DNA from: Chrysochromulina parva
Taxonomy: Eukaryota; Haptophyta; Prymnesiales; Chrysochromulinaceae
DNA length: 18,065 nucleotides
Direction: 5' to 3'
Assembly: GCA_002887195.1 (NCBI GenBank)
Contig: PJAB01001029.1
Span: forward strand, 1-18,065
Shown here one piece after another: positions 17,366 through 18,065 of the stretch; the first letter of the stretch is position 1, and each line of letters opens with the position of its first letter. The notes beneath the pieces are model-generated. The model worked only from the letters and a program-made list of their open reading frames with translations, had not been told where the DNA came from and ran no database searches. A program made the translations under genes and the position numbers.

Positions 17366-17494
17366 TCTGCGATCGATGGCTCGAGGACTACTGCACGGGA
17401 TCGTCGCCGTGACGGCCTCGGCACATTCGCCTGTGCCGCCGCCTTTGACCGTAGTGCCCGCCCGCCCGCGCCCGAGGACGGCGGATTCAGCCCT

Positions 17495-18065
17495 TTGCCG
17501 CCGCCGCGACCGCCTTCGACGGAGCTTGGGCGAGCCCTCCCGAGCAGCCAGCATGATGGGCGACAACTCGCGCACTCCACAACCATCGTGGGCTCCGGGT
17601 CGATCGTGGGCAGCGTCGCCTCGGCGTCCCTTATGGATTACGTGCGTGCGACTCGACCCTGCGCTTTGACCTCGGACGCCGCGCCGCGGCTCCCACGCCC
17701 CTCGAGCTTGCTCGCCCACTTGCACAGCCCCTCACGCCCTCTCGCGCTCGCTCACTCGCTTGCTCTCACGTGCTGTGCACACAGCCTCATGGCGTCGCCG
17801 TGAGCGGCTTGTACGCTTACGTGACTGGGATGAATTCCGACTCGCTGGTGGTGGTCGACATTAGCAATCCTGCGTCTCCAGCCATCCGAGGCAGCGTGGT
17901 GTCGTCGTCTCTTCAGGATGGGGTGCGTGAGGCGGGGAGCTGCGAGCGCGGATGGCCTCGGGCGTGCCGCGCTTGCTTTCGCACCGCCCATCATGCTCGC
18001 GTCCGTGGCGCCACCGCCTGATGAGGCTCTCGCACTCTCACTCGCTCGCTCTCATGTGCTGTGCG
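17495..18065 (+). CDS. LVIVD-repeat protein, 5' end uncertain, runs off the window
   Basis: Two coding segments separated by an intron can be supported. The first ends IVGSVASASLMDY at 17641; its frame is open back to 17366 and the true 5' boundary is unknown. The second exon (17785-17922, 46 residues) begins PHGVAVSGLYAYVTG and continues through SLVVVDISNPASPAIRGS to VVSSSLQDG, an almost textbook LVIVD repeat (GVAVSGxYAYV...LxVVDISNPxxP). Joining them gives SLMDY-PHGVAVSG, the usual repeat junction. LVIVD repeats are thought to form beta-propeller-like structures, often in secreted or surface proteins. A third repeat exon is expected just beyond the right edge. Introns are 17642-17784 and 17923 onward, both phase 0 with GTGCGTG donors. 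Confidence 0.7.
17642..17784 (+). other. Intron between LVIVD repeat exons
   Basis: 143 nt, donor GTGCGTGC, acceptor TGTGCACACAG, phase 0. The last 40 bases, rich in CTCGCT and ending CTCTCACGTGCTGTGC, are nearly repeated at 18026-18064 in the next intron, so the two introns appear to share ancestry through exon-intron duplication. Confidence 0.75.

Noticed and set aside
17071..17412. Cys-rich open frame before the LVIVD exons
   Set aside because: Some cysteine spacing looks domain-like, but the N-terminal half is Arg/Gly low complexity from a GC tract and no family is recognised; kept as unproven.
17376..17450. ATG with signal-peptide-like start (MARGLLHGIVAVTASA) as the start of the LVIVD gene
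   Set aside because: It is in a different frame from the LVIVD exon and would need an intron of only about 40 nt to join; no better junction was found.

Overview
The window looks like nuclear DNA from a GC-rich unicellular eukaryotic alga. A haptophyte or another alga with a secondary plastid fits best, but the species cannot be fixed from sequence alone. The eukaryotic signs are genes on alternating strands with their own spacers, short GT-AG introns (three of the four donors read GTGCGT, the fourth GTATGC), a Mediator subunit, a CMGC-type protein kinase, a heat-shock-factor DNA-binding domain and a SECIS-like RNA fold behind a gene with an in-frame TGA. Coding DNA is richer in G+C than the spacers and carries many short in-frame repeats. 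No rRNA, tRNA, CRISPR array or transposon was recognised.

Layout from left to right: a 407-bp stretch with no gene; a MATE-family transporter (minus, 408-1997); a divergently placed CMGC-like kinase (plus, 2404-4071); a membrane-anchored ankyrin-repeat protein (minus, 4654-6027); a short selenoprotein of the SelW/Rdx type whose frame is interrupted by TGA and which is followed by a candidate SECIS element (minus, CDS 6455-6865, SECIS 6295-6366); a protein with 26 cysteines in 188 residues (plus, 7115-7681); a LOV/PAS-heat-shock-factor fusion (plus, 8314-10785); a cytosolic-type GAPDH with one 86-nt intron (minus, 11823-12901); a small spliced single-membrane-span protein (plus, 13345-13693); a Mediator subunit 15 homologue with a KIX domain and the family's C-terminal motif (minus, 14123-16582); and, cut by the right edge, a gene with LVIVD repeats in which one repeat corresponds to one exon and the flanking introns look duplicated.

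There is no operon logic here; the genes are mostly independent. Two themes recur. The first is transcription control: the LOV-HSF protein would be a candidate light-sensing transcription factor, and MED15 is a standard target of activators through its KIX domain. The second is thiol/selenol redox chemistry: the selenoprotein and the cysteine-rich protein are divergently transcribed from a shared 249-bp spacer. The two strongest novelties are the Cys-free, TGA-containing SelW-like gene with a matching SECIS fold, and the fusion of a LOV-type PAS domain that keeps its photoactive cysteine to an HSF DNA-binding domain.
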